DNA of 64,000 bases from Vitis vinifera. Taxonomy: Eukaryota > Streptophyta > Magnoliopsida > Vitales > Vitaceae. Positions 23,065 to 36,708 of this stretch are shown here, in pieces. The notes under the pieces are model-generated. The model was not told the origin of the DNA, searched no databases, and saw only the letters and a list, made by a program, of their open reading frames with translations. Made by a program: the position numbers and the translations under genes. The DNA is taken from the NCBI RefSeq assembly GCF_030704535.1, contig NC_081820.1, positions 23,430,001 to 23,494,000 of the forward strand, read 5' to 3'. How positions within the stretch are numbered: the first letter of the stretch is position 1; every line of letters begins with the position of its first letter.

Positions 23065-24843
23065 GAGAAAGAGAAGGCTGTTCGTCTTAGCTTTCAATTT
23101 CTTCCAAATCCCGATTATTCGGTACCACTTCAACCTAGCAATTGTTTCATTAGCAAAATTTTGCATTTCTTTTAGCAGTTCAATTTTATTGTGTTCTTGG
23201 GTATTAAGTTTGTTAACCTAATAGAAAATAAATAAATAAAAAAAGACAAATGATTAATATCCCATGAAGTGCACCAACATTAATAATCTAATAATCAAAA
23301 TGAATGAAAGGAATTATAGTGGTGAAGTTCTAATAAAAAAACTCTTTCAATTGAGGCTGCATTTTATAAAAATAAAAAATAAAACTTTAAACATAAAAGG
23401 ATTATATATAATAGGGTAAATTCATCAATTATCACATAAAAAAATTAAAAAAAAAAAATTGAAAAAGTGCTACCCCTTCCACCTTTACAAATTGACCGGA
23501 CAACTCAATTCATATAAGCTTATGGGGAACTCAACCCTTGCGAGCTGGTCGAACAACTTGATCCTTGCGAGCTATCCGAGCAGCTTGATCCTTGGCATTT
23601 GAACAAAATACGATAATATTGATTCAAACTTCATAATCTAACAAGGTTTAATTCCTTTCTTAACTATTTCATTTTTATCACAAATTTGGATGAATTTAAT
23701 TATTCAATACAAACACCTTTGGACCATTTCTTGCAGTTTTCAATGATAATCCATAAAAACTTAGATATCATGCTTGTAAAGTCATGAACACGGAAGCAAA
23801 AATATCATCTATTATTAGCAGATAAAGTCCTAGGAGGGCCACACATTCTTGAAATCCATACGTTTTTCCAATGGATACACCCTTCAGTGTACAGATTTTT
23901 TTTTTGCATGCGTGAATAAATGACAATCCCGTTGTCACTTTGTTTTGATCTAACAATTTCAAAATATATATATGTTCCTTTCTTTTACATGTCATTTTCC
24001 TTCTACCTTCTAAAAGTTGTCTTCTAGAGTCTCACTTAAAGTTGTTTTGGACTCTATCGTGTGATTGTTACAGCCAATATCTAGACATTGAACATCTTGT
24101 GATTGATTCTTCTCAAGTATTCATATAATAAATACAATTAGAAATATTAATTCCCCCCTTTTCCAATGTTGGGATGGTACTCATCTTTCACACCATTATT
24201 AGAACTGTCCCACCTTGAAGGTTTATTAAAAATAAAGCTTCCTATTTGTGATTATCTTTATTGAAAATATTAGAGTGACACCCCTAACCCAAGTAATTAA
24301 GGCTAAGGGGACAATGGTCATTTCATAGATGGGCCCAAAGGTCTAACATGTGAATAATGTCAGAAATGTGATATAGTCATTCATTAATGTTGGCCGGTTG
24401 CTTGTAACATATCAAAATAGTAATCAAAGATTATTAAATCAACTTTGAAAATGAAACAAAGTCCCACATGCACGAGTATTTAAAACATTTTTCAATTAGA
24501 TTTAATTGAAATAAAGTAAACTAACTAGCTAGTGGTAAATAATGGAGCAAATTTTTTTTTTTGGTTTTTGCCTATGATGAGACGAGTTTGGAAGAAGTAT
24601 AAGTAGGTTAAGGATGTGTTTGAGATTTTTTTGAAACTTAAGACGGGTTGGACTATTGCTTTGTCCCTCGCCACCATATCCCGATTATATATAGTTATAA
24701 AAATAATTTAATTTAATTTATTTTTTCATTTTCCCCTTTTGTAACACATAAAATTTGCCATATTTTTTTGTTAAAATTAAAAAAAAAATTATTTATAATT
24801 TTTTTTTATATAATTAAAGTTTTTCAAAAAATTAAATTTTAAA

Positions 24844-24878
<35 letters not shown>

Positions 24879-26975
24879 GTTTGAAATTTCATTGACTATT
24901 TCCCTTATTCCGAATAAGAAAAAAGTGACTAAAATTAATAAATGAAAATAATATAAAAGATATTTAATGAAATTTCAAATTTATAAGAATTACATATATT
25001 TAATCAAAATTTCAAAGGAGATGAATAAAATTAACTCAATTAGAAATCAATTACTTATATCTATTTACTTTATTATCTAATTCATTAATCACCACTTATG
25101 AATATAATCATCACTTATAATTACCAAAATATTATGGTACTTAACTTCATACCAAGGCCCAACAAAGTAAGGGGAACATAAGTACCTATAATCCCTTATG
25201 AATTTCTAATAGTATATATTCTAGAGGTCCAAAATTCCAACCAAATTTAATAGCATTCAATTTCCATCTTAGATTTTGGCAAGGCTTACATCAAGATTAA
25301 AACCAACATCCAATATTTTTGAATCATGCATTTTTTTAAAAAGATTTAAGGCGTATTTTTTATCATAATTTTAGAAAGTATTTCTAACATTTTTAATACT
25401 TAAAAAATAAAATTTTATTTTCTAAAATCACTATCAAATACACTTTTAATTTATGTTATCACACATATCTCGGGTTAGGATAGTAATAAGCCCTGATTTC
25501 AAATTACCTCTTCGAGGGGCATGGTTATTTTTCATTTTTCCAACTTTACCATATGACCATACTAGTGTTTGAACCTCCTCTTCCACCAAAAATTTATTAG
25601 GGTAGTTGCCTTGTTCCTATCGCTGCTTTATATTTTCGTCCTTTTATGATAGGTTTAACCTCCTCAAAAGTTTGTTCAATCATTTTCACATGCTTCAAGC
25701 TATCAAGCACTTGCGTTTTGTATGGCAGCAGAAACATGTTCACGTTTTGCAGGCAAAGTTCTTAAAACTTGCTTATCAACAGTTTCTCTTCTTGAATTGT
25801 GTGTCCACAACTTCATATTAACAAAATCTCCATAAATTTTGAAGTTCTATTGAAATTATTTTATCACTTCTCATGGGATTCTTAATTTTTATAATACTTG
25901 CTATGCAACTTTAGCTTTCTAATCCCCAAAAAATTCTAGGAAGACTAACTTAATTTGCTTAGCCTGTTGAATATATATACAAGTATAAAGAGACATAACA
26001 AGAGCAACTTTGCTTATGCTTTGTTAAACATATAATAAGCGTAATAAAGAGAGACAAGATTTTCTTGAGCAAGAATCACAAGGCTTGCAATGAAGAAGTC
26101 CATCTTTTGACACTTGGTTTTCACAAGATACCAATGGGCCTTTGGTGTACACTTAAGGTGTCTCTCAACGACTCACGATTACTTACTACTTACAGTTGGC
26201 CTATAATAAATATATTTTCGAAAAGAGTAGATATAGATTTAATGAACATTAGATGATATTAAAAACTTGTGGAATAATATTTCCATGTGATTATCAAGTG
26301 TTAGGTACATGATAAATAAGTTTTAAGAAGCCTGTTTTGGCATTAATCTTATTAATTTAAGAACTTATTTGACAGTAATTTTAAAAAATATTTTTTAACA
26401 TTTTTAACAATTAAATTTTTTTAATAATTCAAGTATTAGAAATGCTAAAAATTATTTTCTAAATTTACTATCAAATGTGCTCTACATTTGTTATTATGAT
26501 TAAGTACTAGTGGTTGTAAGTACATAGTTAACTATCCATATGTTAGTCCGATCTACACTAATTAAAGAGAATCTATATGTTTTTTGATTTGAAAGTTTAA
26601 AATAAAATAGAAAATAAGAATAATTTAATTAAATTTTTATTCACTTTCAAGAAAAAAAAATAGTATTTATATATGTGATTAAAAGGTAATACTCTAATAT
26701 TACTTTTGACTTAAAAATGTATTAAATAAAAAATATTTTTAATCGAATGATATGAATCGAGATATAGAAAAATGAGTTCTCATTCTACTTATATTTCTAA
26801 ATAAGACCATGAAAACATATTTTTTCTATCTTAAATAGAAAATAAGCGAATTATAATTTTAATAAACCAATCTTTCTTTTAGGGTTCTAGGATATTTTGA
26901 CGTATGATTAGGGAGATATTTTGTGTTTAAATTAGGGGAGTTTAAACCATGTTTTTAAAGTAAGGTTTTACTTTA
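23065..26975. repeat. Downstream half of duplicated block, copy A
   Basis: Non-coding DNA that aligns with 30766-34486 plus 46980-47493 downstream of UGT copy 2. Landmarks shared in order are the AACTCAA-CCTTGCGAGCT region, the CATCATCTATTATTAGCAGATAAA region, GGGATGGTACTCATC, GACCATACTAGTGTTTGAA and the GTATGATTAGGGAGATATTTTG end. It keeps the empty sites for a MITE (near 25960) and the CACTA element (near 26494). (TA)n lies near 24847-24876. A 71-codon frame at 25606 is matched in copy B by only a partly similar frame, so I do not call it a gene. Confidence 0.8.
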
Positions 26976-27835
26976 AAAACAAAACAAAAATCCCCCCCAA
27001 AAAAAAATCATGTTTGTCCATCAAACATTATATATGATTTTTAATTTTTCTTTAAAAAACATCTTTTAAATTATAAATACTATTAAAAAGACTCTAAATT
27101 ACGTGAGATATAGGCCATTTGAAAGCGACAAGAAAAAAAAAACAAAAAACAAAAAACAAAAACCAAATAATAATAATGTTTGTCCATAAAACATTATATA
27201 CGATTTTTCGCCTTTTTAAGAATATTCTCTACATTTTATCAAATGTTTATTTAATTTTTTTTATAAAAAATATCTTTTAAAGTAGATTTTCTTTTTTTTT
27301 TTAAAAAAAAAAAAACTATTAAAAAGACTTTAAGTTGCATCAGACGTTTAAAATGAAGTTAGGTTGTTTGAAAGAGAAAAATAAAACAAAAAATCAAAAA
27401 GCAAAAGACAAAAAATAATAATAATAATAATGTTTGCCCATAAAACATTATCTATGATTTTTCGATTTTTTAAGAATGTTCTTTACATTTTATCAAATGT
27501 CTAATTTTTATTTTTTTAAATTAGAAATACTTTTAAAAAAAACACAGTTAAAAATCTTCTAAATTGTGTTAGACATTTGAAACAAAGGCAGACAGTTTGA
27601 AAAAGACAAAGAAACAAAACAAAAACCGTGTTTGTGCATAAAACATTATATATAATTTTTCAATTTTTTTAGAATGTTCTCTACATTTTATCAAATGTTT
27701 TTTTTTAAACATCTTTTAAATTAGAAATACTTTAAAAAAAAAAATACTATTAAGAAGACTTTAAGTTGCTTTAGAAATTTAAAATGAAGATAGGTTGTTT
27801 GAAAGAGAGAAAAAAAACAAAACAAAACAAAAAGC

Positions 27836-27869
<34 letters not shown>

Positions 27870-28980
27870 TTTGCCCATAAAACAATATATATGATTTTTC
27901 AAATTTTTAAGAATGTTTTCTACATTTCGTCAAATGTCTAATTTTTTTTTTATAAAAAAAACGTATTTTAAATTACAAATACTTTAAAAAAAATACTATT
28001 AAAAAGAGTTTAAATTGTGTTAGACATTTGGAACAAAGGCACACCGGTTGAAAGAGACAACAAAACAAAACATAAGACTATGTTTGGTTCCCGGAAAGTA
28101 CAAAGGAAAGAAAAAAAATGCTAAGGAAAATGATTTTCTCATGTTTGGTTGTCCTATGAAAAATATCAAAGAAAATCAAATATAATTAAAACTAATTAAA
28201 AACTTATATATTTTTAAATTATTTAATCTTTATATTGATGAGTTAAAATAAATAAAATGAGTTTGAAGTAACAAAAAAAATAATTTATCAACTTTTAATA
28301 TATTTTTTTTATTTTTCTTCACTTTTTCTTTCCTTCTACTTTTCCTTTGTATTTTCTTTCCCTCGTATTTTCCCTCAAATTTTCCGGGAACCAAACATAG
28401 CCTAAAGAAAACAAAAATGATGTTTGTCCATAAAACATTATATATGATTTTAAAATCTTTTAAAAATGTTCTCAACGTTTTATCAAATGTGTATTTTCTT
28501 TTTTAAAAAACATCTTTTAAATTAGAAATGCATTTAAAAAAAAAAACTATTAAAAAGACTTTAAGTTGCATTGTACATTTGAAATGAAGGTAGGTTGTTT
28601 GAAAGAGAAAAAAACCAAGAAAGAAAAAAAAACCAAAAGAAAAAACAAAAAGCAAAAAATAAAAAAAAATAAAATGTGTTTGTACATAAAACATTATATA
28701 TTATTTTTCAATTTTTAAGAATGTTTTCTACATTTGATAAAATGTCAACTTTTTTTTAAATATGTTTTAAATTATAAATACTTTTAAAAAAAATTATTAA
28801 AAAGGCCCTAAGAATGTGTTTAAATAATGTTTTTTGTGAAGTGTTTTTAATAAAAATATATTTTTTCAAGAACCATTATAAATGGTTTTCCAACTTGTAA
28901 AAAGTGTTTTCTAAATATTTCAACTAAAACATTTTTTTAAAACATAGAAAAACGACCTCTCAAAATTCCTTCGTAATTAT
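26976..28980. repeat. Upstream repeat array of UGT copy 2 (about 7 units)
   Basis: Expanded version of the array before UGT copy 1. Cores occur near 27013, 27178, 27431, 27630, 27868, 28421 and 28677. A 327-bp MITE interrupts it at 28076-28402, and (TAA)n microsatellites lie at about 27418-27430 and 27837-27866. No coding potential. Confidence 0.75.
28076..28402. mobile_element. MITE, PIF/Harbinger-like, 327 bp
   Basis: Terminal inverted repeats: left GACTATGTTTGGTTCCCGG, right the inverse of GGCTATGTTTGGTTCCCGG. The flanking 3-bp direct repeat TAA (28073-28075 and 28403-28405) fits the PIF/Harbinger class. There is no coding region. A degenerate relative lies at about 50600-50922. Confidence 0.85.
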
Positions 28981-29331
28981 TGGAAGAAGCCTATAGGATC
29001 CGAAATTGTCCATGTCGTCCTCCATTTTGCTTGGGTTGCACATGGTTTGCTCTGCATCTTTTCTTATGCATTCCAAGCATCCATCGATTGACCATTAGAT
29101 GGGAAATAATTGAAGTCTAAAACTACCCGTCTTCCTTTTCCACCATCCTCTCTCAAACCTGTCCTACCATTCTCTTTCACAGTGGTGCTAACAGTTGAAA
29201 TCTCAACCTTAAATCATTATATATTTTTTGATGATTGACTTCTCCCCCTTGTCCTTTTGCTTTCTGCACTATTTAACAATGAAGAGACTGATCCTTAAAC
29301 AGTTAAACCTCTCTCCCTCTCAGTCTAAGCA
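28981..29331 (+). promoter_or_regulatory. Promoter/5' leader of UGT copy 2
   Basis: Closely matches 21200-21624 up to ATTATATATT near 29214 (candidate TATA). It then diverges: a block of CTTCTCCCCCTTGTCC replaces the TGACGTC-bearing stretch of copy 1. The two rejoin at CTATTTAACAATGAAGAG before the ATG. Confidence 0.5.
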
Positions 29332-30765
29332 ATGGAGAGTGTTGTCTTGTATCCATCACCAGGGATGGGTCACCTCATCTCAATGGTGGAGCTTGGAAAG
29401 CTTATACTGAAACACCATCCTTCATTCTCCATCACCATATTCATTGTCACTCCACCTTACAACACTGGCTCTACTGCTCCTTATCTCGCCCGCGTCTCCT
29501 CCACCATTCCTTCCTTCACTTTCCACCACCTCCCCACCATTTCTCTCCCTCTCGATTCTTTTTCCTCTCCCAACCATGAAACCCTTGCTTTCGAGCTCCT
29601 CCGCCTCAACAACCCTAACGTCCACCAGGCCCTTGTGTCCATCTCCAACAATTCCTCCGTCCGTGCCCTAATCGTTGATTCCTTCTGTACAACCGCGCTT
29701 TCTGTGGCTGCTCAACTCAACATTCCATGCTACTATTTCTTCACTTCTGGCGCCTGCTGCCTCGCTTCCTACCTTTACCTCCCTTTCATTCACCAGCAGA
29801 CTACCAAAAGCTTTAAAGACCTCAACACCCATCTGCATATTCCGGGTTTACCGCCGGTACCGGCCTCTGACATGGCGAAACCGATACTTGACAGAGAGGA
29901 TAAGGCTTATGAGTTCTTCCTAAACATGTTCATACACTTGCCAAGATCAGCTGGAATCATTGTGAACACCTTTGAAGCTCTGGAACCAAGAGCTGTCAAA
30001 ACGATTTTGGATGGGCTCTGCGTCCTTGACGGTCCAACCTCACCAATATTCTGCATAGGACCATTAATTGCAACTGATGATCGATCCGGTGGCGGTGGAG
30101 GGGGAGGTGGCGGCATTCCCGAGTGTTTGACATGGCTCGAATCTCAACCAAAACGCAGCGTTTTGTTTTTGTGTTTTGGGAGCTTGGGTTTGTTCTCAGA
30201 AGAACAGTTGAAGGAGATAGCGGTTGGGTTAGAGAGGAGTGGGCAGAGGTTCTTGTGGGTAGTGCGGAGCCCACCCTCCAAGGACCCGAGCAGGCGTTTT
30301 TTAGCACCACCGGACCCAGATTTGAATTCCCTTCTCCCAGATGGGTTTTTGGATCGAACCAAGGAGAGGGGCCTAGTGGTGAAGTCGTGGGCGCCTCAGG
30401 TGGCCGTCTTGAATCACGCCTCTGTTGGAGGGTTTGTGACTCACTGCGGGTGGAACTCAGTGCTTGAAGCTGTGTGCGCCGGCGTGCCAATGGTGGCGTG
30501 GCCACTATATGCCGAGCAAAGGTTTAACAGGGTGGTGATGGTGGAGGAACTGAAGCTAGCCTTGCCAATGGAAGAGTCGGAAGAAGGTTTTATTACTGCA
30601 ACTGAGGTTGAGAAGCGAGGTAGAGAGTTGATGGAGTCGGAGGAAGGGAACACCCTTCGTCTCCGGATCATGGCCATGAAAAAAGCTGCTGAGACTGCAA
30701 TGAGCGACGGTGGATCATCCCGCAACGCATTAACAAAACTGGTCGAGTCATGGAGGCTAGGATAG
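29332..30765 (+). CDS. UDP-glucosyltransferase, UGT88 family, copy 2
   Basis: Intronless, 477 residues, the recent duplicate of the gene at 21625. Catalytic His14 (PSPGMGHL), Asp116 (LIVDSFC) and the PSPG box (residues 353-396, Trp22 and Gln44 kept) are intact, so it should be an active UDP-glucose-dependent enzyme. It differs from copy 1 at about 20 residues. Several lie in the N-terminal acceptor domain (Phe133 to Cys, Phe147 to Tyr, Leu195 to Phe, Ser200 to Phe); others lie after the PSPG box (VEEM to VEEL, KRVREL to KRGREL, MKEAAE to MKKAAE). The Gly run is two residues shorter. Altered acceptor range is possible but not shown. Confidence 0.95.
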   Translation: MESVVLYPSPGMGHLISMVELGKLILKHHPSFSITIFIVTPPYNTGSTAPYLARVSSTIPSFTFHHLPTISLPLDSFSSPNHETLAFELLRLNNPNVHQALVSISNNSSVRALIVDSFCTTALSVAAQLNIPCYYFFTSGACCLASYLYLPFIHQQTTKSFKDLNTHLHIPGLPPVPASDMAKPILDREDKAYEFFLNMFIHLPRSAGIIVNTFEALEPRAVKTILDGLCVLDGPTSPIFCIGPLIATDDRSGGGGGGGGGIPECLTWLESQPKRSVLFLCFGSLGLFSEEQLKEIAVGLERSGQRFLWVVRSPPSKDPSRRFLAPPDPDLNSLLPDGFLDRTKERGLVVKSWAPQVAVLNHASVGGFVTHCGWNSVLEAVCAGVPMVAWPLYAEQRFNRVVMVEELKLALPMEESEEGFITATEVEKRGRELMESEEGNTLRLRIMAMKKAAETAMSDGGSSRNALTKLVESWRLG

Positions 30766-33700
30766 AGAGAGAAGGGTGCTCGTCTTAGCTTTCAATTTTT
30801 TCCAAATCTCGATTATTCCGTGCCACTTCAACCGTATATTATCCTAATCACACGCTACGGGGGAGAAAATAAAGAAAGAGACAACATTTTCAGCGTAGTT
30901 TGACAATCAAAGAACTTGCATTAACACTCCATAATCTACTTATCAAAATAAATGAAAAGAGTTACGATGGTGAAACTCTTGAAAAAAGACCTCTCATTTA
31001 CATCACACTTTCCAAAAAATAAAACCCTAAATATAAAAAGGTTAAATATATAATATGAACAAACTTATCAATTATCATATAAAAAAATAAAAATAAAATA
31101 GTAAGACTACTCCTTTTAACCCTCGTAAGTTGATCGGGCAGCTCGATCCCCACGAGCTCAATGGGGAATTCTATTCCCGTGAACAAATTGGACAACTCAA
31201 CCTCCGATATTCCAAGTAAAGTGCAATAATATTGATTTAAGCTTCACAATCTAACAACATATAATTCTTTTATTAATTATCTCATTTTTGTTACAAGTTT
31301 ATATGAATTTAATTATTCAATACAAACACCTTAGGACCATTTCTTGCGGTTGTCAATGATAATCCATAGAAAACTTAGATATCATCCTCATAAAATCATG
31401 GACAAAGAAGCAAAAATATCATCTGTTATTAGCAGATAAAAGTCCAAGGAGAGCTACACATGCTTGTAGTCTATACGTTTTTCCAATGGATACACCCTTC
31501 AGTGTACACATTTTTTTCTTGCGTGAATAAATGACAATCCAGTCATCACTTTCTTTTGATCTAACAATTCCAAAATATACATATATGTTTCTATCTTTTA
31601 CATGTCATTTTCCTTTTACATTCTAAAAGTTGTCCTCTAGATTCTCGCTTGAAGTTGTTTTGGACTCTATTGTATGACTGTTACAGCCAATATCTAGATA
31701 TTGGATCTCTTGTGATTCTTCTCTACTGTTCATATAATTAATACAATTAGAAATATTAATTCCCCCCTTTTCTAATGTTGGGATGGTATTCATTTTTCAC
31801 ACCAGTATTAGAATTGTCCCACCTTCAACATTTGTTAAACAAAAAGGCTTCCTATTTGTATTATCTTTATTAAAAAATGCTAGTGCATGTAGCACTAACC
31901 CAAATAAAGCTAAGGGGATAATGGTCATTTCATGGGTGGACCCAAAGATCTAAGATGTGAATAAGTCTTTTAAAACTTGACATAGTTATTCATGCAGGGC
32001 GGTTGCTCATAACATATCAAAATAGTAAGCAAAGATTATTAAATCAACTTTCAAAATGAAACAAGTCCCCATGCATGAGTATTTAAAACATTTTATGATT
32101 AGATTTAATTAAAATAAGATAAACTAACTAGTGGTAAATAATGAGGCGAATTTTTCGAATTTTTCCTAATATTCGCCTCTAATTAGACGAGTTTAGAAGA
32201 AGCATAAGTGGGTTAGGGGTGAGTTTGATTTTTTTAAAAAAAAAAAAACTCAGAGGGTTGAACTATTACTTTCTCCCTCCCCACCATATCCAAATTACAT
32301 ATATAGTTATTAAAATAATTAAATTATTTTTTTCATTTCCCTTTTTTTTAACACATAAAATTTACAAATAATTTTTTATTAAAATTATAAAAATTGTTTT
32401 TTATTTAATTTTTAATATAATCAAAGTTTTTCAAAAAATTGAAATTTAAAGATAAAAAATAATTAAAAAAAATAAGGGATAGGAAATTTATATATATATA
32501 TAATAGAGAGGAGAATATCTTTTGTATTTCGAATAAGAAGAGAATAACTAAAAATAACAAATAAAAAGAATATCAGAGATATTTAATGAAATTTCAAATT
32601 GATGAGAATTATATGTATTTAATCAAAATCTTAAGAGAGATGAATGAAATTAACTGAATTAGAAATTAATCAATTACTTATATCTACTTTGCTATCTAAT
32701 TCATTAATCATCACTTACAATTACCAAAATACTATGGTCCTTAAATGCAGAAACTTCAGACCCAGGCCCAACAAGATAAGGGGAGCATCAGTACTTATAA
32801 TCCCTTAAGAATTTCTAATCATATATATTCTAGAGATCCAAAATTTCAACCAAATTTGATAGCACCCGATATCCGTGTTAGATTTTGACGAGCCTTTTGT
32901 CAAGATTAAAACCAACGACCAATAATTTTGAATCATTATTTCATTTTTATTGATATTAATCAATAAAATTAAAGTGAACTTGTTATCAATAAGTTTAGTT
33001 TAGTTATATTGATTGATGTCGATGAATTATTTTTAACTGAATAAAAAAAGTCAATTGTTTTGGTTTTGTCTATTTAGTCAAAAAACAAATACCACCTTAG
33101 AGTGTGTTTTTTATAATAATTTTAAAAAAAATTTTTAATTTTTTCAATACTTGAAAATTTTTATTTTTCAAATATTAGAAAAAAAAAATACTTTGTATCA
33201 TTAATTTATATTATTGGTAGGCTAAAATAGGCTCAGTTTTCAAATTACCTCTTCCAGGGCCATGGTTATTTTTCATTTTTCCACCTTTACCGTATGACCA
33301 TACTAGTGTTTGAATTTTGAACCTCCACTTCAACCTAAAATTTATTAGGGTAGTTGCCTTGTTCTTTATATTTTCGTCCTTCTTTTATGATAGGTTTGAC
33401 AGCCTCAAAAGCTTGTTCAATCACTTTTCACATGCTTCAAGCTATTAACTATTTACATTTTGTATGGCAGAAGAAACATGTTCTTGTTTTTGCAGGCAAA
33501 GTCCTTAAAACTTGCTTATCAACACCTTCTCTTCTTGAATTGTGTGTCCACAACTCATATTAACAAAATCTCCACAAATTTTGAAGTTCTATTGAAATTA
33601 TTTTATCACTTCTCTTGGGATTCTTAATTTTTATAATACTTCTTATGCAACTTTAGCTTTCTAATCCCCAAAAACTTCTAGGAAGAATAACTTAATTTGC

Positions 33701-34486
33701 TTAAGAGTTGTTTGGTTAAATTTAATGCTTATTTGTTAATGATTTAAGTTAAATTATACTTAAATTATTGATTAAAAACTTATTGTTTAATTAATATTAT
33801 TTGATAAAATTAATTTAAAATTAATTTTAAATTATCAAATTGACATATTTATCATCATAAATTATAATTAAGGTAAAGGAAGTCGAGTAACAATAGAAGT
33901 TGTAAAGTAACAAAAGAGATCGTTGAGGTAATTAGAGTAAATTAAAATAAAAATAAATAAAATAAAGATATGAATTTAAAAATAAGTTAATTGTTTTTAC
34001 TTATTATTTAAAGTTATTTTTCACTTTAAATCATACTATTAAATTATTTTACCAAATATACTTAATTTACTTAATAACTTAAATTAAATTATTATGTCAC
34101 TTTAAGTTATTAAATTGGTTCACCAAACACCCCTAACCTTTCTTGAATATGTATAGAAGTATAAAGAGATCTAACAAAAGTAACTTTGCTTATTTTATAC
34201 TTTGTTAAACATATAATAAGTTAAATAAAGAGAGACAAGTTTTTCTTTAACAAGAATCACTAAGTTTACAATGAAAGAAGTCTATCTTTTTGACACTTGG
34301 TTTTCACAAGATACCAATGGACCTTTGGTGTACACTTAATGTTTCCATGTGATTTAATGCACATTAAATGCTATTAAAAACTTGTTGAATAATATTTCCA
34401 TGTGATTATCAAGTGGTTGGTACATGATAGATAAATTTCAAGAAGTCTGTTTAGGCACTAATCTTGTCAATCTAAATTTGCTATTG
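30766..34486. repeat. Downstream half of duplicated block, copy B (left part)
   Basis: Non-coding DNA collinear with 23065-26490, with small indels. It carries two extra pieces: about 150 bp near 32940-33095 and a 429-bp MITE at 33705-34133. Collinearity is interrupted by the CACTA element at 34487 and resumes at 46983. Confidence 0.8.
33705..34133. mobile_element. MITE, 429 bp, TAA target duplication
   Basis: Left end GAGTTGTTTGGTTAAATTTAA and right end the inverse of GGGGTGTTTGGTGAACCAA form imperfect inverted repeats. TAA flanks both sides (33702-33704 and 34134-34136). Copy A of the duplicated block has the uninterrupted site near 25960, showing insertion after the duplication. AT-rich, non-coding. 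Confidence 0.8.
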
Positions 34487-35070
34487 CACTACAAGGAAAA
34501 TGTCAAAAGATGACGCTTTTTAAGTGTCAAGATAGATATAAGATGACGCTTTTTAAAAGCGTCATATATTAGACTGTCATCTTTTTAAATCACATACGTT
34601 GACACTTTTAGAAGCGTCATTTTCTTTGCACGTCAACCATGACGCTCATAGTAAGTGTCATTATTTGAAACATTGACGCTTTATAAGTGTCATCATATGT
34701 TAATAATTTCATTCATGTCAATATTGACACTCAATGAAGCGTCATTGTATAGGTAGAAGCAACATTGACACTCAATATAAGTGTCATCTTATAACTTTTT
34801 ATTTGTAGGAGCAACTTTGACACTTAATAAAGTGTCATTGTATAAGTAGAAGCAACATTGACACTCAATATAAGTGTCATCTTATAGCTTTTTTTATTTG
34901 TAGGAGCAACATTGACACTCATAATAAGTGTCATCGTATAGCATTTTATACCTTGACACTAAAAAAAAATGCCATGTTTTTTTAACATTAACCTTGACGC
35001 TTTTGAGAAGTGTCATCTTCTGTTATTCAAGTAAAGCATGACGCTTTAAAAAAGCGTCATCTTATCTCAT
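34487..35070. repeat. Left subterminal repeats of the CACTA element
   Basis: At least a dozen copies of a TGACGCTTTTTAAGTGTCAT-like motif in both orientations, with spacers such as GTAGGAGCAACATTGACACT. In En/Spm such repeats are the binding sites of TNPA. Variation among units (GACGC versus GACAC) suggests continuing decay. Confidence 0.9.
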
Positions 35071-36708
35071 ATAAAATTTTAATAGCCCAGAAATTAAAAT
35101 GTCCTAATTATGCCCTGTTTTATAATTTTCTATCAACAATTAAATTAATAATGAAAACTTAATTTAAGAATCTCCATTGACAAAAAGTATCAAATATGGT
35201 CTCCCTTTTTCACTATTACAATTTATCCATAAACATCATATATAATCAACAACTAAAACCAACAATTTTACAACTTCTTCTTCTCAACTTTAAATTGTTC
35301 ATAACCTTCACTACATCTAGTTTTACATCATTTTTCTTCCAAGTGCAAAAGGATGGTTGTAACTCACTTTCTAGATGCTCAATCTGCAAAATAATTGAGA
35401 GGGTTACATATTTATTAGTATTAACAAATAGTTAAGAAGCAACTTTGTAAATGAAATGTGTATATGCCAATTTTTAAATTTCCAAAATATCTTTCTTCCA
35501 TTGCAATAAATTTCAAAATATCAAAAGAACTCAACAAACTCCAATAATTTTATTACACCAAATTTCTAAATATTTTAGAACTCTTATTCTATTTTTTTTT
35601 TTTAAAAACAAAAAAAAAAAGTTTTTATCTCATTGACTATTTTGGTATGATTTTTATCTTATTTATGAAACTTCAACCATTAACATCTTCTCATTCTTCT
35701 TATAGGTTGTACAAGACATTAGATGTTTTGCATGAGAAGGAACTAAGGAATGAAAAAAAAAACAAAAAAAACTAGAAGTCCAAAAAATTATAAAATTTTA
35801 AATTAACATATTTATGTAAAATTATAAAATTGTGTTAAAATATCTATGTTCTTCTTATTGTATTAGTATATCAACATTTAATAATATGAGGATATCTATT
35901 ATCTAAATATGGAACTTGCATGAAATGATCTCTAAACATGGAATTGATTCATAAAACTTACAATAACCACAACATGTTACCTCAAAATTCTTTTGATGAT
36001 ATATTTTGAATTGTTTGTAGGTGTCCTTCATCAAGAGCAGTAGTGACGTTGTTAATAGAATGACCTATGCCTTTTTGTACAACCTGAAGAATATATAATA
36101 AACAATTTAACAACCAATTAGTAAGAGGTGCTATTTCCTTCCATAGGCTTATTTGTAAGAAGTCTTAAACTAACTTCCTATTTTTGTATGTAAAAGAAAA
36201 TGGAAGTACAAGATATTATAGACTTTAAGCCCATTAGTATAGTAGGAGACCTTTATAAATTTAGATTAAAGAAGTTTATAAAGCTAGTAATCTTAAAGAC
36301 CAAAAATGCTTTTGTAGAGAATAGACAAATTCCTAATTCATGCACATGTAATGAAACTAAAGGCTCTACGAAAATGAGCTTGGACATGCAGAAATTTTTG
36401 TAGCTATGCTATTGTAGGATTTCTCCAAATCTAACTGATAATAATTTGTAGAGGAAATATACAAAAGTTGTTACACCTACCATGTCTACTTGGCTTCACC
36501 TCTCAATATGCCAACTATACATCAATCATAATAGAGCAACCCCCAAAATGATCCATATTGAAAACACTGCCAACTAGGAGTACAAAGATATACATTAACA
36601 AATTATCATTGTGAATAAATCCATTATAAAATTAACATTAACAAAATATTGACTACATCTTTAAAAGAATATGAAGTTGTATTAGACTATAAGTTATAAG
36701 AGGTACTT
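35071..36708. other. Non-coding 3' interior of the CACTA element
   Basis: Between the left subterminal array and the end of the TNPA/Ulp1 gene. It should contain that gene's 3' UTR and terminator. The only open frames are short, on the other strand, and unlike any transposon protein. Confidence 0.5.

Noticed and set aside
25606-25821. 71-codon open frame in copy A with a partial relative at 33354-33563
   Set aside because: The reading frame is not conserved between the two copies and there is no promoter or family likeness; it is shared only because the block was duplicated.
34500-35070. Regularly spaced short palindromic repeats resembling a CRISPR array
   Set aside because: The repeats are degenerate, occur in both orientations, lie next to CACTA terminal inverted repeats and recur at the other end. 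They are transposon subterminal repeats in a plant genome.
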